64,000 nucleotides of DNA, taken from NCBI RefSeq assembly GCF_000183425.1, contig NC_014759.1, positions 1,922,001-1,986,000 on the forward strand, given 5' to 3'. The stretch is from Marivirga tractuosa DSM 4126 (lineage in GTDB: Bacteria > Bacteroidota > Bacteroidia > Cytophagales > Cyclobacteriaceae). Position numbers and translations under genes: made by a program. This document shows positions 33,380-42,633 of the stretch, in pieces; the first letter of the stretch is position 1, and every line of letters starts with the position of its first letter. Under the pieces are notes generated by a model. That model was not told where the DNA came from, made no database searches, and saw only the letters and a list, made by a program, of their open reading frames with translations.

Positions 33380-35982
33380 AAATCATTTCAGAAAACGATA
33401 TTGAAATTATTGACATTAAAAATGCTGGTGGAAAAGGAACAAATCTGATCCACCTAAAGAATCAAGGTTTTCCCGTTCCTAAATTCATTATTATTCCTGC
33501 AAATGAGTTGACTGATCTGATTTCTCAAAATGTAAATGACGATAATGCTATTATCAATTTCATTGAAAATTACCGATTCCCTGATAAATTTATTCAAGAC
33601 ATCGAAGGGTTATTTGGCAATCAGGCACTGCTAGCGGTTCGCTCTTCTGCCAGCATGGAAGACGGCCAAGAATCTTCATTTGCCGGTTTATTTGAAAGCA
33701 TGATGTACGTTCCGATTTCGGATATTCAATCTGCCATTCGAAAGGTTTGGTTGTCTGTATATGCTGAGCGAGTAAAAAAATACATACATTCCAAAAAATT
33801 AGACAGTAGACATCTTTCTATTGCCATTATTCTACAGGAAATGGTAGAGGCAGATGTTTCGGGAGTGGCTTTTGGGGCTAATCCAGCAGATGGAAATGAA
33901 GAGGAGCAAATTATTAATGCTGTATTTGGCGCAGGTGAAGGCTTGGTTTCTGGACAATTAGATGCAGATATGTACTTGATCAACGCTGCAGGAATAAAAG
34001 AAGAAATTGCTGACAAAAAGCATCAATTGCTTTTTGATGATCAAAGAGGTCATGGATTGAAAAAAGTTACTCTTACTACAGAGAAACAAAAGCAATCCAC
34101 GCTAAACTCATCTCAAATTTCAGAATTAAAAACCCTTCTTTCCCAACTGAGAAATCATTTTAAAGCTCCACAAGATATTGAGTTTGCCTATCGAAATAAG
34201 GAATTATATCTATTGCAAAGCCGTCCGATCACAACTGGAAATAATAAAAGCAAAACTGAAAATTATATCCTGTGGGATAATAGCAACATCATAGAATCTT
34301 ATCCTGGTGTAACCACGCCTTTGACTTTTTCATTTATAAGTCAATCTTATCAGCAGGCCTATCAGCTTTTCAGTGCTTATATGGGTGTTGATCCAAAAGT
34401 AATTGCTAAAAATCAACAAGTTTTTAAAAACACATTAGGGTTAATAAGAGGCAGGGTATATTATAATCTAAAAACCTGGTATTTGATGTTAGCCATGTTG
34501 CCGGGCTATAGCCTCAATGCCCGCTATATGGAAACCATGATGGGCGTTAAGGAACGCTTTGACATTCCAAAAGACTATATCATTTCAAAAGGACAAGCCT
34601 ATTGGTCAATCGCCAAAACTGCTTTTAAGATGCTGAAGCGGATGTTTTCTTTACCGAGAAAACGGAAAGAATTCATGCTGTTGTTGGAGGAAATCATCTC
34701 CCAATATAAGGCCATTGATTTCAATTCAAAATCTGCACCTGAACTTTTGAAACTATACCTAGACTTCGAACAACAGCTGCTCAATCAGTGGAAAGCACCT
34801 TTATTGAATGATTTCTTTGCCATGATCTGGTTTGGCAGTTTGCAAAAGAGCACGGTCAAATATTTGAAAAGCGAAAATCCAAATATTCATAATGACTTGT
34901 TATGCGGAAGCTCTGATATAATTTCTACCCAACCTATACACCGAAGTATTGCCATAGCCACTTTTATAAATCAAGATGAGGATTTAAAAGCATTTTTCGA
35001 GGGTTCTCCTGAGATCGTCTGGAAGAATTTACAATCAGAAAAAACAGATCCTGATATTCTAGCACTTAACAAAAAAATTGAAGATTATATCCATGATTTT
35101 GGTGAAAGATGTGTGGGCGAATTAAAGCTCGAAACGCTATCGTATGAACAAGCTCCAGAGCAACTGATCCGCGTTTTGCAATCTTATGTGCAGCAAAATA
35201 TAACGGTAAAATCGACCTCAGGCAATTTAGAACTAGAGTTGCGAGCAAATGCTGAAAAAGAAATTCAAGAAAAATTAAGATTCAAATTTATCAAAAAATG
35301 GTGGCTGCGCTATATTCTTAAAAACACCAGACAGTTGGTGAGTGGACGAGAAAACTTGAGATACGAAAGAACAAGAGCTTTCGGAATAGTCAGAATGCTA
35401 TTTTCTCATATCGGAAAAAGGTTTTATGAAGAAGACCTCATCGAAAACAGTCGGGATATATTCTATTTGACTAAATCTGAAATAGAAGGCTATATAGAAG
35501 GACGCGCAGTTTTTAGTGATTTGAAATCTAACATAACCATTCGAAAAGCTGAATATGAGCGCTTTGAAACTGAGGAACCTCCTCCAGAAAGATTTTCAAC
35601 GAATGGCATTGTGTATAGCAGTGAAATTTCTGGAAGCGAAGAAACCAGTTCAAATGATGGAGAACTGAAAGGAATTGGTTGTTGCCCTGGAAAAGTACGA
35701 GCCAAAGTCCGCTTGGTTAAACATCCAAATGAAGTAGACAGCCTAAACGGAGATATTTTAGTTACTTCTAGCACGGATCCAGGTTGGGTCACCTTATTCC
35801 CCTCAGCTTCAGGCATCATAGTAGAAAGAGGAAGTTTGTTGAGTCATTCTGCTATTGTCTCCAGAGAAATGGGGATTCCCTGTATCGTAAGTGTTACAGG
35901 CTTATTGAAACAATTAAAATCGGGAGATGAAGTGCTGATGGACGGAAGCTCAGGTATCATTAAAATCCTTGAAGCAAAATGA
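33376..35982 (+). CDS. PEP synthase/rifampin phosphotransferase-like dikinase
   Basis: 868 aa from the ATG at 33376, which overlaps the upstream stop (ATGA). Residues about 1-300 are the PPDK/PEPS ATP-binding domain (GGKGTNLIHLKNQGFPVPKF, RSSASMEDG, QEMVEADVSGVAFG, LLQSRPIT). A helical middle domain of about 450 residues follows. The swivelling His domain is at the C-terminus, with catalytic His824 in LLSHSAIVSREMG. Unlike PEP synthase there is no C-terminal TIM barrel; the order ATP domain-middle-His domain is that of rifampin phosphotransferases. It probably phosphorylates a small hydroxylated substrate of this pathway with release of AMP. Confidence 0.85.
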   Translation: MKIISENDIEIIDIKNAGGKGTNLIHLKNQGFPVPKFIIIPANELTDLISQNVNDDNAIINFIENYRFPDKFIQDIEGLFGNQALLAVRSSASMEDGQESSFAGLFESMMYVPISDIQSAIRKVWLSVYAERVKKYIHSKKLDSRHLSIAIILQEMVEADVSGVAFGANPADGNEEEQIINAVFGAGEGLVSGQLDADMYLINAAGIKEEIADKKHQLLFDDQRGHGLKKVTLTTEKQKQSTLNSSQISELKTLLSQLRNHFKAPQDIEFAYRNKELYLLQSRPITTGNNKSKTENYILWDNSNIIESYPGVTTPLTFSFISQSYQQAYQLFSAYMGVDPKVIAKNQQVFKNTLGLIRGRVYYNLKTWYLMLAMLPGYSLNARYMETMMGVKERFDIPKDYIISKGQAYWSIAKTAFKMLKRMFSLPRKRKEFMLLLEEIISQYKAIDFNSKSAPELLKLYLDFEQQLLNQWKAPLLNDFFAMIWFGSLQKSTVKYLKSENPNIHNDLLCGSSDIISTQPIHRSIAIATFINQDEDLKAFFEGSPEIVWKNLQSEKTDPDILALNKKIEDYIHDFGERCVGELKLETLSYEQAPEQLIRVLQSYVQQNITVKSTSGNLELELRANAEKEIQEKLRFKFIKKWWLRYILKNTRQLVSGRENLRYERTRAFGIVRMLFSHIGKRFYEEDLIENSRDIFYLTKSEIEGYIEGRAVFSDLKSNITIRKAEYERFETEEPPPERFSTNGIVYSSEISGSEETSSNDGELKGIGCCPGKVRAKVRLVKHPNEVDSLNGDILVTSSTDPGWVTLFPSASGIIVERGSLLSHSAIVSREMGIPCIVSVTGLLKQLKSGDEVLMDGSSGIIKILEAK

Positions 35983-37067
35983 GCAGCTCCATTGAAAAAG
36001 TAAGTTTTGACAAAATTAGATATGCAAACTGCTGGGAGGATGCAGATATTTTATTGCAAGGACTTAAGCCTGCTTCAACTAGTAAAATTTTATCCATTGC
36101 TTCTGCTGGAGATAATAGCTTTGCACTACTTTCTAGCAATCCTGAAATAGTGGTTGCTGTAGATATCAGCAAAACACAACTGCACTTATGCGAATTAAAG
36201 AAAGTAGCCATCCAAAATTTAGAGCGAGAAGAGTCCTTACAATTTCTTGGATTTTGGCCTAATGAGAATAGACTGAAAACCTATGAGAATTTAAAATCGC
36301 AATTAGGTCGGGAGGCAAAAGCCTTCTTTGATCAACAGAAGAGCGAAATCCAAAATGGAATCATCCATCAAGGGAAATTTGAAAAGTATTTCCAATTATT
36401 CAGTGAGAAAATATTGCCATTCATACACTCTAGAAAAACAATCAAAAAGCTATTTCAAGAAAAGTCTGAATTAGCACAAATAGATTTTTATAAAAATAAA
36501 TGGAATACCTGGCGTTGGCGAATGCTATTCAAGCTATTCTTTAGTAAAGCCATAATGGGAAAATTCGGAAGAGATCCTGAATTCTTAAAGCAAGTTGAAA
36601 TTCCCGTAGCAGAATATATTTTCCGCAAGGCGGAAGTGCATTTGCAATCCCAAAGAGCTCAACAGAATTTCATTCTAAACTACAACTTAACAGGAGAATT
36701 CGGTGTCCATTTACCGTATTATCTTAGAGAAGAAAATTATGGCAACGTCAAAGGAAATTTGAAAGCCCTACAACTTTTTGAAGGATATGCACAAGATGCA
36801 ATAGGTCAATATGATGCATTTGACTACATGAATTTGTCCAACATATTTGAGTATATGGATGTAGAAACATTTCAAAATACTGGCAAAGAATTAATCAATG
36901 GATTAAAAAAAGAAGGTAAAATGGCTTACTGGAATTTGATGGTAGCTCGCCAATTATCTAAGGAATTTCCACGGGATTTAGCCTTTCAAACTTCATTGTC
37001 AGACACTTTAACACAAAAAGACAAAGGCTTTTTCTATCACCAAATACTCATAGAGCAACGGAAATGA
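35979..37067 (+). CDS. DUF3419 (BtaA-like) S-adenosylmethionine aminocarboxypropyl transferase
   Basis: 362 aa. Early motif YANCWEDADILLQGL, then a methyltransferase-like SAM site ILSIASAGDNSFALL and VVAVDISKTQL, match the BtaA/DUF3419 family. BtaA moves the 3-amino-3-carboxypropyl group of SAM to diacylglycerol, the first step in betaine lipid synthesis. The usual partner BtaB, the N-methyltransferase, is not in this operon, so the product may be a homoserine ether rather than a betaine lipid, or the acceptor may be an isoprenoid. Four-base overlaps with both neighbours. Confidence 0.83.
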   Translation: MSSSIEKVSFDKIRYANCWEDADILLQGLKPASTSKILSIASAGDNSFALLSSNPEIVVAVDISKTQLHLCELKKVAIQNLEREESLQFLGFWPNENRLKTYENLKSQLGREAKAFFDQQKSEIQNGIIHQGKFEKYFQLFSEKILPFIHSRKTIKKLFQEKSELAQIDFYKNKWNTWRWRMLFKLFFSKAIMGKFGRDPEFLKQVEIPVAEYIFRKAEVHLQSQRAQQNFILNYNLTGEFGVHLPYYLREENYGNVKGNLKALQLFEGYAQDAIGQYDAFDYMNLSNIFEYMDVETFQNTGKELINGLKKEGKMAYWNLMVARQLSKEFPRDLAFQTSLSDTLTQKDKGFFYHQILIEQRK

Positions 37068-37723
37068 AAGTAGATTTGATTGCGATTTCTTTACTTGCAG
37101 TATCATTTCTTTTCCTATTTGGAATGACAGAATTACTGTACCATCGATTCAAATGGAAAGTCGAACTCACCAGAAAAATCGCACATATCGGTACTGGAAT
37201 CATCACCCTACTATTTCCAATTCTACTGACTAGCCATTGGTCTGTTTTACTACTTAGCAGCAGCTTCTTATTACTCCTGAGTTTAAGCATGCGGTTTAAT
37301 TTTCTGCAATCGATTAATGATATTGATCGCACCTCCTATGGAAGCCTATTATATCCAATCTCAGTTTACGGCTGCTTCTATGCTTATGACAGCTTTAATC
37401 AAGAAATACTTTTTTTCTATTTACCTATTCTAACTTTAGCTATTTGTGATCCTATTGCTGCTTTAGCAGGAAAAAGAAAGCCTTTTGGCAAATACAAAAG
37501 AGGCAGCAAATCGCTTTCAGGAACTCTTGGTTTTATGGGATCTTGCCTGATCTTATCATGCATTTTGATGTGGATGCTGACGGATCTCAATACATTCAAT
37601 ATAATTCTATACAGCGCTGTAGTGGCTGTCTTAACTAGTTTGACTGAAACCATTAGCGGCAAAGGATTTGACAACCTCAGCATCCCGCTAATAGTCATCA
37701 TTATCTTAAAATTCATTTTATGA
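37064..37723 (+). CDS. phytol/dolichol kinase-like (CTP-dependent) membrane protein
   Basis: 219 aa with about seven membrane helices. Signature residues of the SEC59/VTE5 superfamily are present: TRKIAHIGTG near residue 35, CDPIAALAGKRKPFGKY and KRGSKSLSGTLGF near 130-155, and SGKGFDNLSIPL near the end. Members phosphorylate a lipid alcohol (phytol, dolichol or diacylglycerol) using CTP, or transfer CMP. In this operon the substrate could be a prenyl alcohol or a diradylglycerol. Four-base overlaps on both sides. Confidence 0.83.
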   Translation: MKVDLIAISLLAVSFLFLFGMTELLYHRFKWKVELTRKIAHIGTGIITLLFPILLTSHWSVLLLSSSFLLLLSLSMRFNFLQSINDIDRTSYGSLLYPISVYGCFYAYDSFNQEILFFYLPILTLAICDPIAALAGKRKPFGKYKRGSKSLSGTLGFMGSCLILSCILMWMLTDLNTFNIILYSAVVAVLTSLTETISGKGFDNLSIPLIVIIILKFIL

Positions 37724-38730
37724 GTCTTAAAATCAAAAAAATATCTCCCGAATCGGCTGAATTCAACAGATTCTATAATTTCCCAAAAGGAATTTATCCT
37801 GAAGATAGTCCCAAATGGAAGGTGCCGGAGGACTTTGATTTTAAGAATTTGATTGCCATTTACGGAGTAGAAGATGAAAACAATCTTCTAGCAAGAGCCG
37901 CTTTATACCAAAACCCTAATTTAAATTTTCAAAATCAACCAACATGTAGCATCGGAAATTATGAAGCCGAAAATCACCCGAAAGCAGCACAAATTTTAAT
38001 TGATCAAGTTTCTGAAGATGCCAAAAAGTTAGGAGCAAAATTCCTTTTAGGGCCTATGAACGGAAGTACATGGAGCACATACCGTTTTGCGGAAAGCACC
38101 AATTCACCATTCTTTTTGGAACCTCATTACCTGAATTATTATCAAAAACACTTTTTAAACGCAGGTTTTAAGTCTGTCAGGAATTACAATAGTAAGCTGG
38201 TGGAAGAAATCCCTACAGATTCTTTAGAGCCTGAAAATGAGCTGATTGAATTACAAAAATCATTAAAAGTGAATGTTCGCCCCATCAATATGACTGATTT
38301 TGCTGGCGATCTTAAAAAATTGCACGAATTAGTTCACCAAGCCTTTGCTCATAATTTTTTATTTACGCCTCTCGGAAAGGAAGAATTTGTACAAAAATAT
38401 ATGAGCACTGAAAAAATTCTTAATCAAGAATACACGCGCATTGCTGAAGATGAAGACGGGAATTTCCTAGCTTTTTTCTTTTGTCTGGATGATCACCTGA
38501 ATCCTGCGGAAAAAAGATTAATTATTAAAACCATAGCTCGCCATCCTGACCCAAAATGGAAAGGTTTGGGACAATTAATGGGCAGTCTGCTATACCGAAA
38601 AGCTAAAAAAGATGGATATCAATCCATAATCCACGCCTTAATGGATGAAGATGCGAATTCTTCCAGTATCTCTACCAAATTTGCCGGAAAACCTATAAAT
38701 CGCTACTTTCTGTATGCAAAAGAACTCTGA
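37720..38730 (+). CDS. GNAT-like acyltransferase domain protein
   Basis: 336 aa, soluble. Two GNAT-like halves seem present: about 1-150 with LLGPMNGSTWSTYRF, and about 180-336 with LHELVHQAFAHNFLFTPL and a probable CoA-binding turn around HPDPKWKGLGQLM. This matches unnamed N-acetyltransferase-fold proteins rather than a defined enzyme. It could acylate the amino group placed by the BtaA-like enzyme, which is inference from context. Starts in an ATGA overlap and its stop shares one base with the next ATG. Confidence 0.6.
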   Translation: MSLKIKKISPESAEFNRFYNFPKGIYPEDSPKWKVPEDFDFKNLIAIYGVEDENNLLARAALYQNPNLNFQNQPTCSIGNYEAENHPKAAQILIDQVSEDAKKLGAKFLLGPMNGSTWSTYRFAESTNSPFFLEPHYLNYYQKHFLNAGFKSVRNYNSKLVEEIPTDSLEPENELIELQKSLKVNVRPINMTDFAGDLKKLHELVHQAFAHNFLFTPLGKEEFVQKYMSTEKILNQEYTRIAEDEDGNFLAFFFCLDDHLNPAEKRLIIKTIARHPDPKWKGLGQLMGSLLYRKAKKDGYQSIIHALMDEDANSSSISTKFAGKPINRYFLYAKEL

Positions 38731-40265
38731 TGGAAGCTGGCCAATTCAATATCGTCTCTCTTTTTACGGAATCAGCAAAGCATTTTCCTGACCGAATCGC
38801 GATTATTGAGAAAGAAACTCAAATCACTTACAGTGAATTAGCGAAAGAAATTGATATTACGGCTGCCTATTTTCAGCAAAAAGGAATTTCAAAAGGAGAT
38901 CGTGTCCTGGTATTTGTACCGATGGGAATTGACCTTTACAGAATTGTCTTAGCTCTTTTTAAGATCGGTGCTACAGCGGTATTTTTAGATGAATGGGTGA
39001 GTTTCAAAAGATTAAATCTTTGTTGCAAAATTGCAGATTGCACCGCTTTTATTGGAATATTGAAGGCTAGAATACTCACATTTTTCTCATCTGAAATTAG
39101 AAAAATTCCCGTTAAATTGGGCATTAACTACAAAGAGGTAAAAAATTCTTACCAATACATTACAACTGATTTAGATGATATCGCACTGATCACTTTCACT
39201 ACAGGAAGCAGTGGAACTCCTAAAGCGGCCAAGCGAACGCATGGGTTTTTAAGAGCACAATTTGAGGTTTTGGAAAAGAAAATTGATCCTGAAATTTCTA
39301 AAATTGATATGCCGGTTTTGCCCATTGTATTAATGATCAATTTGGGAAAAGGACTAACTTCGGTAATTGCTGATTTTAAAGCTTCCAAACCCGAGAGCCT
39401 TAAAGCTGACAAGATAATTGCACAAATTGAAAAACATCAAGTGGAAAGCATAGCCTCATCGCCTTATTTCGTATTAAACTTGGCCAAATATGCACTGGAA
39501 AACGACCATCCCATTAAAAATATAAAACGGATTTTCACTGGTGGTGCAGCTGTCTTCCCGGAAGAAGCACAATCTTATGTAGACGGGTTTCCAAATTCTA
39601 CTTCAAAAATTTTGTACGGCTCTACGGAAGCAGAACCCATAAGCAGTGTGAATGCAAAGGAATTAGCCCACAGAAATTTAACGAAAGACAAAGGCCTTTT
39701 TGTTGGACCAATAGATGCATCTGCCACTGTTTTGATTATGCCTATTGAAGATCGAGCTCTTGAATTTAATTCATTGAATGATCTTCAAAATTTCAGTTTG
39801 GATGATGGGGAAATAGGAGAAATCATAGTTTCTGGTCCGCATGTTTTAAAAGAATATGTCAATAATCCAGATGCGATGAAAAGGCAAAAAATATGGGTTG
39901 AAGGTAGATGTTGGCACCGAACTGGGGATAGCGGTTTTAGAATTGGAAATGAGTTATTCCTCACGGGACCTTGTAATGCTCTTATTCAAAATGAAGCTGG
40001 ATTTTTATCACCTTTCCTATATGAGGAAATCCTGAAATCTAATAATGGTGTAAAGGCAGGAACGATTATCCGAATTAGAAATAAAAATTATGCGGTTGTT
40101 GAAATTGAAACAAAGGCAGATTCCAATGCAATCACAAAAGAACTCCTGAGAATTTACGCCATTGATGATGTTCATTTCATGGAAAAAATACCAAGAGACC
40201 CACGTCACTTTTCCAAAATAGAATATAAAAAATTGAAGTTGATATTGAAGCAAAAACTCAAGTGA
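38730..40265 (+). CDS. AMP-dependent ligase, OleC-like
   Basis: 511 aa adenylate-forming enzyme. A3-type P-loop TFTTGSSGTPKAAKRTHG near residue 155, LYGSTEAEPISS near 295, and the Asp-containing HRTGDSGFR near 390. The layout (LPIVLMINLGKGLTSV, then IASSPYFVLNLAKYA, then YGSTEAEP) resembles OleC-type enzymes that act on beta-hydroxy acids to make beta-lactones, but oleA, oleB and oleD are absent. It could equally be a fatty acyl-CoA or acyl-AMP ligase. Followed by the exporter after four bases. Confidence 0.82.
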   Translation: MEAGQFNIVSLFTESAKHFPDRIAIIEKETQITYSELAKEIDITAAYFQQKGISKGDRVLVFVPMGIDLYRIVLALFKIGATAVFLDEWVSFKRLNLCCKIADCTAFIGILKARILTFFSSEIRKIPVKLGINYKEVKNSYQYITTDLDDIALITFTTGSSGTPKAAKRTHGFLRAQFEVLEKKIDPEISKIDMPVLPIVLMINLGKGLTSVIADFKASKPESLKADKIIAQIEKHQVESIASSPYFVLNLAKYALENDHPIKNIKRIFTGGAAVFPEEAQSYVDGFPNSTSKILYGSTEAEPISSVNAKELAHRNLTKDKGLFVGPIDASATVLIMPIEDRALEFNSLNDLQNFSLDDGEIGEIIVSGPHVLKEYVNNPDAMKRQKIWVEGRCWHRTGDSGFRIGNELFLTGPCNALIQNEAGFLSPFLYEEILKSNNGVKAGTIIRIRNKNYAVVEIETKADSNAITKELLRIYAIDDVHFMEKIPRDPRHFSKIEYKKLKLILKQKLK

Positions 40266-40269
40266 CGAA

Positions 40270-42477
40270 ATGCAATGGTTAATTAAATATCACTGGCTTA
40301 CTTTATTGATAGCCCTCGCTTTTATGCCATTCTTATGGTCGGGAATTGAAAAGGCTGTTCAAGTGGATAATCGACTGAGCATTTGGTTTTTGGAAGATGA
40401 TCAGCAACTACAAGAGTATTATGAATTTCAAGATAAGTTCGGCAATGATGAGTTACTGTTTATTCTTTTGAAAAATAAGAGCGGTGCGTTAGAAAATGAG
40501 TTTCTGAAAAATCTTGAACAGCTTACTGATACAGTTCAAGGACTCGAGAGAGTCGAAAAAGTCTTTAGCCCGACTAATCTAAAAATACCGGATGGCAATA
40601 CTTTTGGAATTAGTCGATTTTCAAGGCTTCAAGATGCTAAGTATACTTTGAATAAAAGGAAGGAAATCTTAGACAGGAATAATGCATTGGGCTCTATTTT
40701 GTTTAATCAAGATCATACTGCTGCAGTAATTTTAATTCAACCTAAAAAATATGAGGATTATGAAGCCGAAAGAGCCGATTACCTGGCTGAAATAAAAACC
40801 TTAAGTCTGCAATATTTTGATCAAGATGACCTCCATTTTGCTGGAATTGGAGTGATTTATGATGCTTTAAACCAACTCTCAGAAAAGGAATTTGCTCTGT
40901 TTTTAGGCATTGCTTACGCTATCATATTCTTATTAACCATCATCATTTACAGACAGCTTTCAGTTCTTCTTTATGTATTACTAGTCATAATCTTGGCCAA
41001 TTGTTTTACACTTGCACTTTATGGTTTAGCAGATTTACAGCTTAATTTGATGAGCAGCTTAATTCCTATTATTATTAGTCTATTGGGTGTGATGGATATA
41101 GTTCATATCGTCAACCAGCATCAAAAATATATGGGGTCTGATAAAAGCGGTTTCTTTGCCTTGAAATCAGCATTTAAACCATGTCTTTTCACAACGCTCA
41201 CTACTATGGTGGGATTCTTAACGCTTTTCGTTAGTCCCATGCCCATTTTAAAAGACTTCGGATTGTATGCTGCGATTGGAATTTTCTTCTCTCTAGTATT
41301 CAGCTTTTTGCTAGCGCCCATTTTTCTACCCTTCATAAAGGTGCATAAAAAGTATTTCCCATTTGAAAAGCTTATTCCAAGAAGTCAATTCTTTAGCGCC
41401 AAAAAACAAAATTCGATTATAATAATTGCTTCTATCTTAATTGCAATATCGGTTATAGGAATACAGCAAATCGAAACGAACTCTGATACCTTAGGCTACT
41501 TTCCTCAAGACCACGAAGTAACTCAAGATAGTAAAACGATAGAAGATAATTATGGCGCATATCTTCCCATTGAGTATCTTATAAAAACGACTAATAATAA
41601 TGATAGTAAGCTTCTGCAAAATACTTTTGCGTGGACAAATGAGGTCCATCAGTCCATATCTGGGATTGAGAAGAGTTTAGGATTTCATACCCTTTATGAA
41701 ACTGCCTTTAGAACGGAATATCAAGAAAAATGGCCTAAAGCTATAAAGAGTGAAGGACTAGTGAAAAGAGCTAGACTGCAGGTGAAAAAGCATTATACGG
41801 ATTTACACCAGAGTTTTAACCATGAAGAATCAAGAACTTACAGGCTTACTTTCTTTACCAAAATGCTGTCCGCAAATGAAATGACTGCAAAGCTTAATCA
41901 AATCAATGATATAGCAAATCAGCACTTTGACAATAGTACCAAAGTGCAAGTAGCAGGCTATCAGCCGATGTATGCCTCTATTATAACTTTTGTGATTAAG
42001 ACACAAGTTTACAGTTTGTTACTCGCTTTCGTTCTGGTCTTTCTGCTTCTTTGGTGGATCGTGAAAAATATCTGTCTGGCCATTTTGGCCACCTTAATAA
42101 ATCTCTTGCCAGTTCTTGTGATTTTTGGGGTAATGGGGTGGTTTGATATAAATTTGGATACGGCTACAGCCAGTTTAGCATCGATAATCTTGTGTATATG
42201 TATCGATGACACCATACATTTTATCCATCATTTTATTAAAAACAAAGAGCAGAAAAATCAATCAACTGAAATTGCCATTGACCACACGCTACAGTGGGTA
42301 GGTAAAGCCATTATCATTAGTAGTTTTCTTCTATTTCTTGGATTCGGCTCCATGATATTTGCCTCTCTTAATACTGTATTTTATTTTGGCTTACTGATTT
42401 CTATCGCAGTATTAGTGGCAGTTATTAGCCAACTTTTTCTCTTTCCTGTTTTATTGTTAAAGTTTGCTAAGAAGTAA
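40270..42477 (+). CDS. RND/MMPL superfamily lipid exporter
   Basis: 735 aa with two repeats of one helix, a large periplasmic loop and five clustered helices (about 200-345 and 575-735). The conserved SSD-type motif LLGVMDIVHIVNQH lies in the first helix block, and CICIDDTIHFIHHF in the second carries the Asp pair used in proton coupling. The group includes MmpL and HpnN, which move lipids to the outer leaflet or outer membrane. Last gene of the operon, so probably exports its product. A 12-base-pair hairpin follows. Confidence 0.88.
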   Translation: MQWLIKYHWLTLLIALAFMPFLWSGIEKAVQVDNRLSIWFLEDDQQLQEYYEFQDKFGNDELLFILLKNKSGALENEFLKNLEQLTDTVQGLERVEKVFSPTNLKIPDGNTFGISRFSRLQDAKYTLNKRKEILDRNNALGSILFNQDHTAAVILIQPKKYEDYEAERADYLAEIKTLSLQYFDQDDLHFAGIGVIYDALNQLSEKEFALFLGIAYAIIFLLTIIIYRQLSVLLYVLLVIILANCFTLALYGLADLQLNLMSSLIPIIISLLGVMDIVHIVNQHQKYMGSDKSGFFALKSAFKPCLFTTLTTMVGFLTLFVSPMPILKDFGLYAAIGIFFSLVFSFLLAPIFLPFIKVHKKYFPFEKLIPRSQFFSAKKQNSIIIIASILIAISVIGIQQIETNSDTLGYFPQDHEVTQDSKTIEDNYGAYLPIEYLIKTTNNNDSKLLQNTFAWTNEVHQSISGIEKSLGFHTLYETAFRTEYQEKWPKAIKSEGLVKRARLQVKKHYTDLHQSFNHEESRTYRLTFFTKMLSANEMTAKLNQINDIANQHFDNSTKVQVAGYQPMYASIITFVIKTQVYSLLLAFVLVFLLLWWIVKNICLAILATLINLLPVLVIFGVMGWFDINLDTATASLASIILCICIDDTIHFIHHFIKNKEQKNQSTEIAIDHTLQWVGKAIIISSFLLFLGFGSMIFASLNTVFYFGLLISIAVLVAVISQLFLFPVLLLKFAKK

Positions 42478-42481
42478 AATA

Positions 42482-42518
42482 CCATGAAAATCGAAATTGT
42501 GAATTACGATTTTCATGG
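42482..42518 (+). terminator. hairpin after the eight-gene operon
   Basis: Perfect 12-base-pair dyad CCATGAAAATCG / CGATTTTCATGG (42482-42493 and 42507-42518), five bases after the exporter stop. No T run follows, so it may be a weak terminator or a 3 prime stabilising structure. Confidence 0.6.
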
Positions 42519-42633
42519 AGAATTTAATTTAAAAAAACCTATGTTTATGAGCGCAAAATTGCTAAAACTTATCACTTAAAACTTAAGACATAAAACCAAA
42601 CTCACTACTCATTACCCACTACTCAATACCCAT

